Below, piece after piece: positions 23,951 to 36,700 of a stretch of DNA of 64,000 nt. Below the pieces are notes generated by a model. The model was not told where the DNA came from and searched no databases. It was given only the letters and a program-made list of their open reading frames with translations. The stretch is from Sipunculus nudus. Lineage: Eukaryota; Annelida; Sipuncula; Golfingiida; Sipunculidae. The position numbers and the translations under genes were made by a program. Each line of letters begins with the position of its first letter. The stretch's first letter is position 1. The stretch lies in NCBI GenBank assembly GCA_026874595.1, contig CM049311.1, positions 55,183,676-55,247,675 of the forward strand, written 5' to 3'.

Positions 23951-26900
23951 TGAAAATTAAATTTTGCTAGAGTATAAGGGCCCGATTAGGGAGAAAAAAA
24001 ATACCAAGTACATGTATAATTTAAATACATTTTTAACCAGTATAGTGCTACCACATTCAAGTGATAAAGTGCAGGAAAGCTGTGAAAGGTGCTCCTTTTG
24101 CATCTTGTTGTTAAAGTTACATGACGTCTCACGGGTTAGAAAACTAAAAACGCTGAACATACAATCAGCAGCTTTTAAATGTGGGTGTTTTAGCCCCTGA
24201 TTTGTCAGTGACGCTAACCTTGACCGAATTCTCAGATATTTTATTTTTTATTTAATTACTGAAATATTTTGCAAGGTGTAATTTTAGTTTCTTTCTAGTT
24301 AATTAGGCATTAACTTTTTAGCTTATCGTTTTGTAAATGCTCTGGCAATATAAAATAGTATTGCCAAATTTTAATGGACACGACACTGTGGAATAGATGA
24401 TAGTACACGTGCAGGACCACGCCAGATGGTATCTTGATTGCCCTTCATTCTTCCAAAATAATTTGTGCCCTGTATGATTCATTCCTTGTATAAAATACAT
24501 GCATCAAAATAAGCAATAAAAGGTGTGCATGCTCAGATACATAGACGAATGGAGAGATATTTTTAAGGTGTATATTAATTTGTATGATAGGACAGTAACC
24601 TCTGCATTATATGCGGCAAGCACTGTCGAAGCAGGCCATGGATTTTTTTCCGATTAACCTGTCGATAGAAGAACTCATTATTTTTGGTTGTTTATCATTA
24701 AAAAATAATTAATAATTATCTATCGAGAATTTACTTCTTATTTCTTAATCAATTTCTTTAAACAAGAATGAAATTTATTCAAAAGACACCAAAAGCACAT
24801 TTTCCCATGAAGGTTAATGTAGGCGGCTGTGAGAAAAAGGCATGTACCCTGCCTGGGTCTGAGACATTCCAAGGCGGAAACACCTTCATGGATTCCCGAC
24901 AGATCTTAAATATGTGATAGTTTTTTATAACATAACGAATCAGTATGTCACAGTTGCAACAGCCAATTACATCAATACCAAGTCTTGTGTGGAACAAAGT
25001 CATCCCTGCACAAAAAACAGCCCTTGCCCGGTACATAATTTTGACTCGATTGGTACGCGGGTCATTCCTGGCAAATGATGAACATTTTCAATAAATTGCG
25101 TCCCGGCGTCTCTCAGCTTGAGCAAAAGTGTATAATATGGATGACGTTTTGTCAAACACCAAGACATTCCCAGACTTTTGTGACTTTTTTTATTTCCCAG
25201 CAAAGATATGTGAAACATACCTCTAAATTGTCAACTAAGTTACTGTCCCGATTATTATCTGCAGGGGTTCCTTAATTGAGAAAAATATTGGTATTCTAAT
25301 ATTGTGTTGTCCTTTTGTGTGAAGATTACATTGTCCCCTTATAAAGCTACCTTTGCAAGTAATGAACTCTGAAAATTATTTGAGTTCCTAGGATTTTACT
25401 CTTCGTCCCTCATGGTTATTTCCACTACGTACCCTGACTCTTTAGTTCCATAAAACCCGCAAAGGTACCTGATATTACATATGGATAGTGACCAGGTGGC
25501 GCCTGAAGCATTTATGACTGAAAAGAAACGTAAAGTTCCTGAAGGACTTGTTCAAGATAAGAGGATCGTACCTTGTTTCAACGTCCACAAAGTTACTGAT
25601 GATGTTAGGATCATGCAGCCGGAATTATCTTGTAAAGCTTACTTTAGAAAAGTGCAATTTTCGCAAAAATTATTGAGGACTTGTGGGTGGTAAATGAGCC
25701 TACCAGGAATCCTATGGAACATTAATTTTGAAAAATGTCTACTATATGACCGTCTGCTGTGTTACTTTTTTAGTGTAACAGAGTAGACAAATTGGTAACT
25801 TAGCAAACGTATAGACACGGTTCTTCGTGCTGAAGGAGGTATAGTATTTGGAGTGGTATATGTCAGAAACACTCTCCTTGTACCATTACAGTTCAATTCC
25901 TTATATGTTTTATGGATTAAAATTTCCGACCTTTTGAGGTTTTAAGAGGTAGAGGCCGGTGACTCAGTGCACAGAAAGGTAACCTATAGTAAACATGCAT
26001 CATAATGCGTTTAAAATGTTTCTACACCATGGGAGGGGGCTTCCTTCCCCTCCTGCACCCCTTTTCTCAAATCCTTTTTCGCCCCTGGTTGTGTTCTGCA
26101 TGCATGACTTAGTGAAAATGTTGATGTGTCCGCTTTGTTACCATGTTTCCACTAACTTACTGTCACTAACATTTGGATATATTTTGTAAATGTTGGTATT
26201 TAGTAAATATTGTAGCTTTATTTATATAAATAAGGACCTTATCGCAGAAAATAAATTAAAAATTTTCCTTTAACATTTTAAGGTAAATATGTTGATTAAA
26301 AATCTTATCTTTAGCTCGGGAATATCAAGTACTGGTTAAAAGGTACCATATTGCTAATTATTTTATATAATCTTGTGACACTAAGATGTAATATCAGAAA
26401 AAGGGACTTCAGCCTTATCTGTTAATAAAAGTGCAAGTGTCAGCAGGCTTTTCTAATGTGCAACACGCAGGTTCTCTGTCCGTTACTTAGTGGACATGAT
26501 CTTATATATGTTCTTTCCATTTTGAAGTATCAATATCTGAAAATCCAAAAAGCATTAAACAGGGCAAAACGTCCTATCTTGTTCAGAAATACTTTATTAT
26601 TATAGTAAAGTACCCCAAAGGTTTATGGATGATGCCTCATGTTTATAAAAAGTTGCTACCCTCAAATTCATCATTTGTCTGGAATAACCCACGTATAACA
26701 GAGCGTTGCTTCCAGCGTGACACCCGATGATGGGATTGTCTCCGAATCAGTCAGGGACTGAATAATGACGTTAGCCAGGAGAAAACCTACGTGCTTCCAG
26801 GAATACAAAAATTACCCTCGTCTGATAACGGGAACGCATCGAAGTTTCTTGATATTTGCTATAGGTTTACCAAATACCAGACGACAGTTATTCTGATCAG

Positions 26901-27974
26901 CGATGATCTAGGTCACGCATCTTATTCAGGAAACCACACCTATTACAATTATTTAAACCATAAAAATGTTATAGAATTCTTCTCACCTAAATAAGAACAT
27001 TAACCTCAGGTGACAATAAATGTCCAGTGTGTTGTTGAGATACTGATGTATACTTAATTGATAAAAATGTATAGATAAAAGTTTGTATTCACAGGCACTT
27101 TTCACAAAAATCATTGCTAAAAGACGAATTTGAATTTTTATCATAAATTGTCTGTTAAAATTTAATACGATCAGGAACAACATGACAATAACAGAATTAT
27201 TTTGTTAACAAGGTAAAAACTCCGTGCCAGCTCTTTATACTGAAATAGGCGGAGAGATAGCCATACATTAAATTTGCCGCGAGGTGGCAGTTCCTGTTCG
27301 GAGCGTTGCGACACAGAAAGAGCAAGCTTGATATCTCTGTAGGTTGGAGGAAAAAATGTCTTATTGATAGACTTGGCCAACCTTAGTGTGAGGGCTGCAG
27401 CTCAAAATCGGGAAATTTCTAAAAATAAAAGTAAGATGTTTACTTTGATGCGGGCGATGGCTTTAAAACCAACCATTTTTTTTATTTAATGGCATTATCC
27501 ATCTAGGATATCACCTTTTTCATTGGCTATTATCTTCCTTCACATGAACTTATGCTGGGATATTATAGTTTATGGTCCCAGTTTGGTCCAAATATGGGAC
27601 CTCCAGTGTCTTCTACAATAAAAAGGTTTAAATCATCAGGTAGGGCTGCTAATTGCAACGAGTCACCAGACAATGGCTGTTTTATGTTATGTTACCCGAG
27701 ATGAGCTTCATTTGTGAAACCTACTGTATATTTTATCCCATGCATACTTTTTTACCATAAGACAGCGGCGGGTACTTCCGTACCGCGCCGTCGTGACATG
27801 GTTCTTTAAGTAATGTACAGGTGATTTTGTTCCCTGTCGTCAAGCTTTTTACTTAGTTTACTACACATATCTTTGAATATCTCAATGTCATTATTTATGA
27901 GTATTTATTGTGAAAGGTTATACATCCCAGCCTGGAATTGATAAAACCATACTGAAAAAGAAATTTACCTTAAT

Positions 27975-27976
<2 letters not shown>
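23951..27976. other. Long AT-rich intergenic stretch
   Basis: I found no supported gene, intact transposon or structured repeat here. Open frames are at most about 85 codons and look random. The 70-codon frame at 25481-25693 is the most balanced in composition but has no splice context or recognisable motif. Confidence 0.4.
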
Positions 27977-28024
<48 letters not shown>

Positions 28025-28031
28025 ATATATA
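27977..28031. repeat. (AT)n microsatellite
   Basis: This is a nearly pure TA run with one ttta interruption. Confidence 0.95.
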
Positions 28032-28705
28032 CTACAAATGCTTTTACACGTATGCGTGATCAAAAGAAGGAAACATGAGATAAAATACGTCAGCATGAAA
28101 GTTTGCTTTTTTTTAATCTTCAGGAACTGGAACGAATCTGAACTTTCACCTAGAAGAATTTCATTCGTTCTGATACTATCAGAAGCAAGGCAAATATTCA
28201 AAGTTTTCCTCGATTTCATAATCTTGACTGGCTATACCATGTATTCGGGTTATTGGCATCGTCCTTCGCCTCTCACCCCCCTCTCAAATAAAGTCTTGAA
28301 AACGTCAATGGAAATGTTGTGTTCTTGGTCAGGCTAGTGTGAGTCTCTTACACCAATTTACCATGTCGGATGACAGATAAGGAGTCGGGCAATTCTTTGC
28401 CATGGTAAGAAAGGTTCGAAAAAAATCGCATGGTAAAGTTTGCTTCGGCATTGCATGAACAAGGGAAAGTCTGCTTTCGGTAATATCGGTCATCTTGCTG
28501 TGGAATTTTTGCTCATGAGATCCCCCATGATGTCGGCCTGGGAGCTTAGTAGAATAACGAAAATCGGATTAAATGTGCCTGTACACATTTAAATATTAGC
28601 TAAAAGATTTCAAAATATCAGCGAAACCAAATGGTATTATGCGAGTATCCCTGAATTCAAAATAACATACGAAAACATGCAATGTCAGAGAACAACTCGT
28701 GCCCT

Positions 28706-29560
28706 CTATCCTCCTCTACAAATAAACAGACTTTTTTTTATGCAGAGATGGCTTTCATTTAATGCAATGTCCACCCACGACGCAAGAATTCTTTTTTTTT
28801 AACTCGAATCATTAAATGTTCCCCTCGTTCCTCGGTAAACATTTTCCTTTAGCGAATATCTTACTAGTGTAATCCATTGGATTACATTCAGGATTTTGAG
28901 GAGGCCATTCGTCCTTCTTGATGTGTCTCCCTCTAAATATTCCTGTGTTACTTTACTGGTATTGGAAAGGGCTCTTTCTGGTTGAAAAAAACAATTATTT
29001 CTTGGATGAAGTCTCCTACAGTCCGGGAACAAATTATCATCCAACATTTCATGTAAATTAGACTATTAACTTTGGCTCTCTCCGTGTCAATGAAATGAAT
29101 GTTTGTCTTTCCTGTCCAGAAAAATCCAGCTGAAACCATTCCTTTAAGAAAAAAGGGAAGTCTCATGATTAAGGCGAGATGATTGAATTCAGATTTTCGT
29201 TTATCAAAGACCAGACCGTTCTATCGATTTTTCGGAATTACTAAAGGGAAAAGTCCTTCTCGTCCGTAAAGATGATTCTCCTAACATCTGCGGCTGTTAA
29301 ATGGTAATTTAAATTTCAGCAGTTTTTTTTCTCTCCTAGAAAACCATATCTTTTAAATTGGCTATCGTTCGAGTTTGTGTACCCGGTTAGGCGTCCCGGG
29401 TATATCCTCTAGTGACTGAATCGAGTCCTCCACGAAGGCAGTGTTCTCTTGAGGGAATTCAGTCTTTGGTTTCCTACTACCTGATTTTCGACTTACTGAT
29501 GATCCAATATGTTTGCAACTTGACAACCGTTCCCCTCCCCTTTTTTTCTTGAAACAGTTC
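28706..29560 (-). pseudogene. Mariner-family (IS630/Tc1/mariner) transposase relic
   Basis: On the minus strand, disconnected frames spell the order of a mariner-type transposase. First comes a helix-turn-helix-like part with KPKTEFPQENTAFVED (about 29430-29480). RRIIFTDEKDFSL carries the first catalytic Asp (near 29230-29270). VSAGFFWTGKTNIHFIDTER follows, then MLDDNLFPDCRRLHP, SNTSKVTQEYLEGDTS and KDEWPPQNPECNPMDY. The C-terminal LKKRILASWVDIALNESH runs to a stop at 28706. Several frameshifts and stops break it. The segment that should hold the second catalytic Asp (QDGAPSHT in relatives) reads QPERALSNT, so that Asp is gone. Terminal repeats were not found. Confidence 0.8.
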
Positions 29561-30462
29561 TATATTTTGGCCTTATTACTCGCACTAAAAACCATGACTG
29601 ATCCTTCTAAGTTGAAACTTTGGACTGAATTCATCCTAAATACCAATAAAGAAACCTGACACATGATTGATCTACAAAGCCGACACCTGGAGGCAGACAT
29701 TTATGGTAGAACCATGCATGTCATTTCACATAGCCAAGCTCTGATATTGGATTTTTTTCGTATGCTATTTGGAATTCGGATAAACTCAAATAATATGCAT
29801 CTAATTTCTTAAATATTTTAAATAGTTGTAGATAAAACATGATTCTTAATGTTACACGATGAGAATTTTCAATGGAATTTATTCATTTACCACGGAGATA
29901 TTACGAGTCGAAATGCGGGGCATTTTTAATTGGACACCCGATATATGCTATATATATATATAACTTAGGGCGTGGTACCTCATGCAAATTTTGAATTGCA
30001 ATATATTGCGATATGTGGTAGCGTATTGCGATACTTATTTTTGTATTAAATTTGGTGGTGTGTACGTCATAAAATGTTTGGGAAGAATATTTATGAAAGA
30101 TTTCTTCTTATTAACATATTCATTGCCAATAGGTCATCTAGCAGTGTACACAATGGATCGTGTAATTTTGCTTGATTTTTATTTATCGGGAAAAACTCTA
30201 CTCGGTTAGCTGTACATTTGTATTTGTTTAACAAAAATGGACGCGCCGATCAGAGTATTGTACTGCTAAACAATGGCGATATTCAATGAAATTTGACAGA
30301 GTGCGCTGCAAGTCCATTATGCTTTTGTTAAAGCAATTGCTTTGGGAAATATCTTGATTTGTTCCCAGTCTGTTTAGTATAGCTCAAGGGAGAAGGGTAT
30401 TTAAAGATGTGCTTACACAGTTTTCAGACACACAGTCTGTTGAGGCTTCAGAGTCCAGAAGA

Positions 30463-30695
30463 ACCGACCGCCTGTGTCTAGAGAGGTGCCGCTACTCAGT
30501 GTTCAGAGAGGTGCCGTAAGAGGTGCTGCCGGCCTGTGTCCAGAGAGGTGCTGCAACCTGATGTCGTGTGAGGTGCTGCCACCTGATGTTGAGTGAGGTG
30601 CTGCTAAAGAGAGTTTGTGGAGCCCTCAGTCCAGTAATGCAGACCGTCATTGTCCAGAGAGGTGCTGCCTCACAGTATCCAGAGAGGTGCTGCCG
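30463..30695. repeat. 25-bp minisatellite, block 1
   Basis: These are degenerate units of 24-25 bp such as ctgatgtcgtgtgaggtgctgccac and tgtccagagaggtgctgc. They make the local open frames on the plus strand, which are not genes. The same unit returns at 31306-31525. Confidence 0.8.
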
Positions 30696-31305
30696 CCCAC
30701 ACTCGGAACTCCTCGGCCGAATTCGGATTCTGACCTCGGATGTATCAAGGGCGCAGCCATGAATGTAGTTCGGCGAAGGTCAAGGCCGCGTCATGGGTTG
30801 ATTAAAAACAAACTAACATTTAAAGAGGCATGCTCTATATTTAATTGATATTATTAATTACTTTTAAGGAATATATGGCGATTACGTTCACTTCACGTAT
30901 TTTTTGCATTGCGGTAGTTTCGCCTAGTTTGGCTGCATGAGGATTAGGGTGACGCCAGCTTGTACGGTTTCTGGCGTTAACATTACTCTATTGCTGTTTC
31001 ACTCGTCGCATTGTTGCCATGACATACCTGGAGACGCCGTGCATCAAGAGGAAATACCTTATTAAAGCGCTTATAAATAATGTTTTAACAATTTTTTCTA
31101 AATGTCCAACTGTTAATGTTTAATCAATGCTTGGGGATGAAGTTTATGAGGGATTATTTAATTATAAACTGTGGTTGTTGTTCGCCGTACTTCCGGCGCA
31201 GAAAATACCCATGTCGTGGGGATATCCTAGGGCCATAGATACATACTAGCCTAATATCGCGTGTCTCGTGAGATGAGGCGAGATGTTCCGATTGCTGCCA
31301 CAATC

Positions 31306-31525
31306 AAATTCCAGAAAGGTGCTATCACCTGGTGTCGAATGATGTTCTGCGACCTTGTGTCGAGTGGGGTGTTGCAACCTGGTGTCTATTAAGGTTCAGT
31401 CAGCTGGTGTCCAGTGAGGTTCTTTCAGCTGCTGTCAAGTGACGTGCTGCTAGCAGGTGTCCAGTGAGGTGCTGCCAGCGGGGGTCCAATGAGATGCAGG
31501 GAGGTGCCTACAGCCGAGGTCCAGT
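31306..31525. repeat. 25-bp minisatellite, block 2
   Basis: Units begin at 31331, 31356, 31381, 31406, 31431 and 31456, each close to ggtgtccagtgaggtgctgc followed by cagct, in exact 25-bp register. It lies about 610 bp from block 1; the sequence in between has no units. Confidence 0.9.
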
Positions 31526-31989
31526 ATCAAAAACCAGGACATCTAGAGACTGTTTAACCAGACTCAGTGTTTTTACTAATGTCTTATTTAAGTGTATGTA
31601 ACAGTTTATATAGTGAGGCGTAACAGGCTGGGAAACCTTCCAGTAGATGATTTTGAATTCAGTACCTTTTTATTTTCTTTTAATAACACTCTTGTTGTTA
31701 AGCCGCTGACTCGTGATTTGTTGTGTGCCTGATACGTTGATAGCGCAATAAAAAACACACAATCTCTACTTTTCAAGGTTAAACATAAGGCGACCCGGTA
31801 GGTCGTAACGGTAACCTTTACCTAAGGGCACCAGAAAGAGGTAACCTTTATCGGGTGACAAGCAGACATGCAAATTTCCTGGGATGGACAAAGGTCCATG
31901 GTATATCAGGCCTAAAGACACGGAAGCTGCTTTCACTTTAAGCTTGTCATTAATCCTTACCTATTATTACGTCTAAATTTGCAACATAA

Positions 31990-32135
31990 ACATTTTTCAT
32001 TTTAAGACAAATTTTTTACGAAATCGAAAAATAGATGTATCATTATTTGAAAACTTAATCGCAATAAGCAATATTCAATTCGCCGTATCGCGATATACCA
32101 ATATGTCGATAATACCACAAAGCCGTAGTCGTATT
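31990..32135. repeat. MITE-like repeat with 'cgatatatcgcgata' core, reverse orientation
   Basis: Read in reverse it contains 'gtggtattatcgacatattggtatatcgcgatacgg', closely related to 5704-5800 and 14408-14505. Confidence 0.5.
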
Positions 32136-32422
32136 CCAGTGGGTGTTTATTTATTAAAATTGCTATTCTTTGCAGACCAAAGGTTAAAAGAACACAAATG
32201 TGTAAAACATTATTTATGGAAAGAAATATTTGGTCGGCCATGGTGATGAAAACCATTCTCTCACTGCTCTAAGACTGCAGAAACTTCAGAGCTGTACACA
32301 TCATCTCCATGATCTGAATTCTATAGAAACTTCAAATCCTAAATATAACCCCTATCATAAGATTTCCAAAAAGTTAGTTTTTATTAAGTATGAAAGCCAG
32401 ACCCAGCAAGTATTTTTGGATA

Positions 32423-32428
32423 TTTATT
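32423..32428 (-). terminator. Possible poly(A) signal for the 152-residue gene
   Basis: TTTATT on the plus strand gives AATAAA on the minus strand, 210 nt beyond the stop codon of the gene at 32638-36068. Confidence 0.35.
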
Positions 32429-32637
32429 GATAAGAATCCTGGAAAATATATTCTAAAAAATGTTATTGCTTTAACAATAACAGGGGAACATTTGTTATCA
32501 TAAACATATGAAATGAAGAAAGTATACAAGTTATAATATCTCCACTGTCTGTGTTAGCAAGGGATCCAGATGTATTCTTTTCAGCTAAAAAGGGATACAG
32601 ACTTGAACCGCTTAAACCAAGCTATTTAGTCAGTCTG

Positions 32638-35600
32638 TCATACCATCCCAGGGAGAGGTCGCGGGGACTCGGGGTCTGGCCAGCCTCTTTTGGTGGGACA
32701 TACGTTATCTTGATAATGACTCTCTTGTGTATTACAGTCTGATATCATCTCAGACCTCTCCTGGCTCCGTAAAAGCAGGCTCTCTCCTGACGTTAGTTTA
32801 GACCTCGCGTGGCTCCGCAAAGGCAGGCGATCATCGTCTGGGTCGGGCATCAAACCGAACAGGCGGTAGTTCCCTGATATGTCAACAGGGGGCAGGTTCT
32901 TCATGTTCAGGATCGCCTCTTTGGCCTCCTCGCGGGACATGCGTTTTGGAGAGGGGGTTTTCGGCCTGCATGAAGATTCCGATTGGGTTCCGGATCTGTG
33001 AGTGTATTATAGAGCTGGATTATACCAGCGTGTAACAGACAATGAAAGAACAATGCAAATGCTTAGTGTAATCTTATTCAGAAAAGATAACGGTGCACAT
33101 AATTATAAAAATTATGTAGTAGGTGTTTTTTCATATGATTAATTCCTATATAGTTATTTTGATTTTATATGGACGTAGTATCGAAAGTGATCATTTTAAA
33201 GAAGAAGTGATCATTTTTAAGTGAAAATTAAGGAGGGACCAGAATCTGAATTCTAAAATTGAGTGTATGTACGAGAAGAATCTGGACGGGGCTGTTGGCC
33301 CTGTTACTGGATTTGCTGAATGAGAAGTATTAAGTGCATAATTGTATAGTATATTTTTATGTTGGACTATTCTTACATTGATGGTTGGCGAGTCGGTATT
33401 CTGGGCAGGGTCGGTACTGATGTATTTTTCTGGCTTTGCTTGGTCGTTTTGACTTGAGTAATCTGCAATTTTAACACTTAGGTTCACAAACATCTGGTAT
33501 GTCTAATTAGAAATATAATATGTGAGAATTAGCTTGACAAAAATAATAAGACATCATAAGTCCTATACCACTGTTTTACTGCCCCCTGAACAAATGCTAG
33601 TACTAACGTTGGTACCACAATTTATACAATTACAATTTACTACGTGCCAACTAAACCTAACTGACTACTTTAAAGTGTTCATGTCTGCATATGCCAGTCA
33701 AACTGAAAACAAGATGGGATGGATGACCATGCCCTATCCATAACTCTGTTGGCATATTATAATTTTCATTATTATTATTATTATTATTAATATCATTATT
33801 TTACTTCTTAAATAAAAGGTCCGTGACCTGTTGATGGCACAGGCTATAAAGCGATGATGAAGGTGTCCATATGATACCATTAATATGTTATTTTATATTC
33901 TTCTGTATTTCTGGTTTGATATGCACGGGACAAAGGAAAATCAGAAGTCATGATCAAAGGTTCAAGCGAGATTTTACCATCACGGCACGGGCGGGCTTCG
34001 ATCCGGGGGCCTACCGCTCAGTGGTCCAGCGCCTCATATAACCAGTTGGCTATATATACGTGCTTCACTTGGCGTATTAATGACGAGTGCTCGAGAGTAC
34101 AACTATCGTGGTCCACCATCTAAGTAACGGTTGGTATCAACCAAGTTAACAGTCAGTGGCCATGTTTGCAGTTTGGAGATATCTGGATTTTGGGGGAGTT
34201 TGTTACGGGCCATACATTCTCATAAATCTTAACCACAAAAGCCTGAAGAGGCAGTTTATTTTATCCCTTTCCCTATGCCATATGCGTACAGGCTAGAAAT
34301 ATTATATATAAATATACGTGTGTGAATGTGGCCTCTTTTGAGCGTATTTTGAATATTTATAACTCCGCCACGAAGGTATTTGTTTTCTGCTTTATTTGCA
34401 CAGACAAAACGGCCGTTCCATTATGATAAGGATAGCACATTAACGCAAAAATATATATATATACAGATTTTGATGAAATTTTGTGGAAGTAACGAGTCAC
34501 ACCGAAGAAAATTTCCATCAAATTATGGAGCTAATCTGGATCACTATAATATTAATTTAAAAGATCTATACTATCGTGGCACAGGGTGATTCTTTGTCTT
34601 TGGGGAGCCGCTACATTGATAGGTGTTAGGGCCACCTTTTATTAAACAACTGAGCTGGTTAATTCGTATTATTAGGGGTAACAGTAGAACACATGAGCGC
34701 TGTGTAATTGGGTCCTTGCTTAGCCGTGAATACACGATTCAGTTAGCTGGTGAGAGTAGGTGAGTCTTGACAAAAGTTATAGGCGAGACCGCATTGCAAC
34801 AGCCATCCATCCTATTGTATCAGTACCTTGGTAAACAGTCGGTATAAATATAACCTTTATTTTTACGTGAATAACACACGGTACATATAAAGCACTATAG
34901 GTAATCTCTACGAAATGGTTAAGTTAGTTATCTTAACATTAGGCTACAAGTTGTGAATTAACACAAAAGAATACATGTGAGCTGACAAAATCAAAGTGTA
35001 AGCCCATCTCTTTTGTAAGGTCAGTTGCCATGTGGCGTAGAAGTTGGTTATCGCCCAGTCACACGTGCGGAACATGCTTTTGTTCACGTTAATGTGGTCA
35101 AAAATTCAACAAACATGCAGAGGGATTTACCAATATGCCAAGTTAAAATGGAATTTTTCACTCACTTGTTGTTTGTGAAAGTACACAAACATATCTAACG
35201 ATTGGTTTATTTTAAGTGACAGCGTACATGAAGGCAATGAGGCGTTGTCAAAAATGACGAAAATATTAGCATCCACATAAAGCCTTATAGTGCGGCCCTC
35301 CATGCAGCCATCAAGTTATATTTTGTTCTCTCCCCTCAGGAATATTTGTATTAGTTAAAATTCGAGGGAGAAAATGATAAATCAGGGTAGAAAATTAATA
35401 CACTAATTTGCAGCAAGGTAAATAAACACCTACCTTACACATTAAACAATATTATTATATTATTTTTAAACATGAGAAATACTCTTAATTATACGACACG
35501 TCCACCCTACTAAGGGTGGTCAAGGTAACTGGTCACGTGGTAAAGCAGCACAAACTGACAGCTGCTGAATGGACGGTGTTATGTAAACACTCTTCAAATA

Positions 35601-36068
35601 TGATCAGCCAAAGCATCGATGGCCGCTCGTGCAGGGACACATCTGGTCTGTCACATTATATGAAAAGGTAAAGTGAAATGTGAATCATAAACATAAATTT
35701 ATTTTTAAATTCTTGATTTTCTATCAGGTCATCACGTCAATAAGCGACTTCCCTTGAAATCACTTGAAAATATTAACCTTTGACAAAATAACATATGAAA
35801 AATAGGTGGTTACAAGTTGATGGAACAGAGTATAAGGGTAATGAGTCTGAAATGCGGAAGTAAGGTAAAAACAAGATTTATGCTATGCGTAGGTGACTGA
35901 AATTACGGGATATTAAAAATTATGCCCTTTACCGGGTGAAAGTTTGTTTTATGTACTGAAGTTTAACGCAATTGTAGTGCATTATTGTTAAAACCCCACG
36001 TTAATACCATTAGTTATACGGTATTTTATTCTATATCTTATATAATTACTTACATTCTTTTGCGCCAT
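32638..36068 (-). CDS. Probable three-exon gene, 152-residue low-complexity protein, unrecognised
   Basis: The proposed exons in order of transcription are 36068-36054 (MAQKN, donor GTAAGT), 33462-33377 (86 nt, acceptor 'aaaattgcag', donor GTAAGA) and 32995-32638 (acceptor 'acactcacag', stop TGA). Phases agree at both junctions (0, then 2+1). The start has an A at -3 and G at +4. The product is rich in Ser, Pro, Arg and Lys; a short motif is SPKRMSREEAKEAILNMKN, followed by NYRLFGLMPDPDDD. A roughly 48-nt internal duplication gives LRSHARSK and LRSQERSE. No signal peptide or membrane segment was seen. I do not recognise the family. The last exon is the best supported part; the 15-nt first exon is tentative because it rests on a short match. 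Confidence 0.45.
33770..33800. repeat. (ATT)n microsatellite
   Basis: This is a short run of att triplets inside intron 1 of the minus-strand gene model. Confidence 0.8.
33973..34061 (-). repeat. tRNA-derived SINE fragment
   Basis: Read on the minus strand it contains 'gcgctggaccactgagcgg' followed at tRNA spacing by the B-box-like 'ggatcgaagcc' (33994-34004). It is too degraded for a functional tRNA. Confidence 0.55.
34932..35308. repeat. Dispersed repeat R1, copy 1
   Basis: It aligns in the same orientation with 49543-49905. Shared blocks include 'cttaacatt', 'aaaagaatacatg', 'acatgcagaggga', 'gtgacagcgta' and 'gacgaaaatatt', spread over about 370 bp. It is diverged and non-coding. It lies in intron 1 of the minus-strand gene model. 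Confidence 0.65.
35345..35665. repeat. Local duplicated segment, copy 1
   Basis: It resembles 36395-36700 in the same order: 'attagttaaaattcgaggga', 'ggtggtcaaggtaactggtcac', then 'gatggccgctcgtgcaggga'. It is an old, diverged tandem duplication about 1.05 kb apart, with unrelated sequence between. Confidence 0.55.
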
Positions 36069-36101
36069 GTTGCGTTTTCTACAACTGTTATTATATCTTT
36101 G

Positions 36102-36138
36102 TGACGTCAGTCTCCTGCACATGAAAGATATGACGTCA
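36102..36138. promoter_or_regulatory. Two perfect CRE sites (TGACGTCA)
   Basis: TGACGTCA occurs at 36102-36109 and 36131-36138. These palindromes are the consensus for CREB/ATF-type factors. They lie 34-70 bp upstream of the proposed minus-strand start codon at 36068. A TATAATAA is present near 36090 but is too close to the ATG to be the TATA box of that start. Confidence 0.5.
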
Positions 36139-36394
36139 TTTTAACGACTTTCTGTAACATATATATCTGACTGATTGAAGTTACGGGCTTTAATCGGGAG
36201 TACGTCAATCACCAGCGCCACTGTTCAAATACATTTTAAAATGCCCATCCCATCCTCCCAAATACCTCGTTATGCCGTCTGACCTGCAGAAACGTAAAAA
36301 CTGTATGTTTTAAATGGATAATAATACGTTTGCCTTAATGTATTGCTGAAGTCCGTTTCATCCCCTCATGTCCACTTGTTCTTTGCTGTGAAAA

Positions 36395-36700
36395 TCTTTA
36401 TTAGTTACATTTTAAGGGAAACAATTATAGTATACAGCAGAGGATTAAAGATCCTAATTTTCAAAGAGGTAACTATATTCCTACTTTTTACCTTATTTGA
36501 GAAACAGAATTTTCTGAAAATATGAGAAATCAGTCTACATTTTACTACATAATAGGCCCACTTATGGCGGTCAAGGTTACTGGTCACACGCACTGACAGG
36601 CTCAGTTTACAGGTTCTGATTGGATTATATCATGTTAAACTCTAAAAAATTATAACCATCTAAAACGAAGATGGCTACTCATGTAGGGACACATCATATT
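36395..36700. repeat. Local duplicated segment, copy 2
   Basis: This is the counterpart of 35345-35665: 'attagttacattttaaggga', 'ggcggtcaaggttactggtcac', 'gatggctactcatgtaggga'. Confidence 0.55.

Noticed and set aside
24779-25218. Two overlapping minus-strand open frames
   Set aside because: Short, overlapping, without exon borders or family motifs.
25481-25693. 70-codon open frame with fairly balanced composition
   Set aside because: No splice context, no recognisable motif, no neighbouring exon; not enough to call a gene.
30568-30848. Plus-strand open frames of 64 and 77 codons
   Set aside because: They arise from the 25-bp minisatellite, whose period breaks any reading frame.
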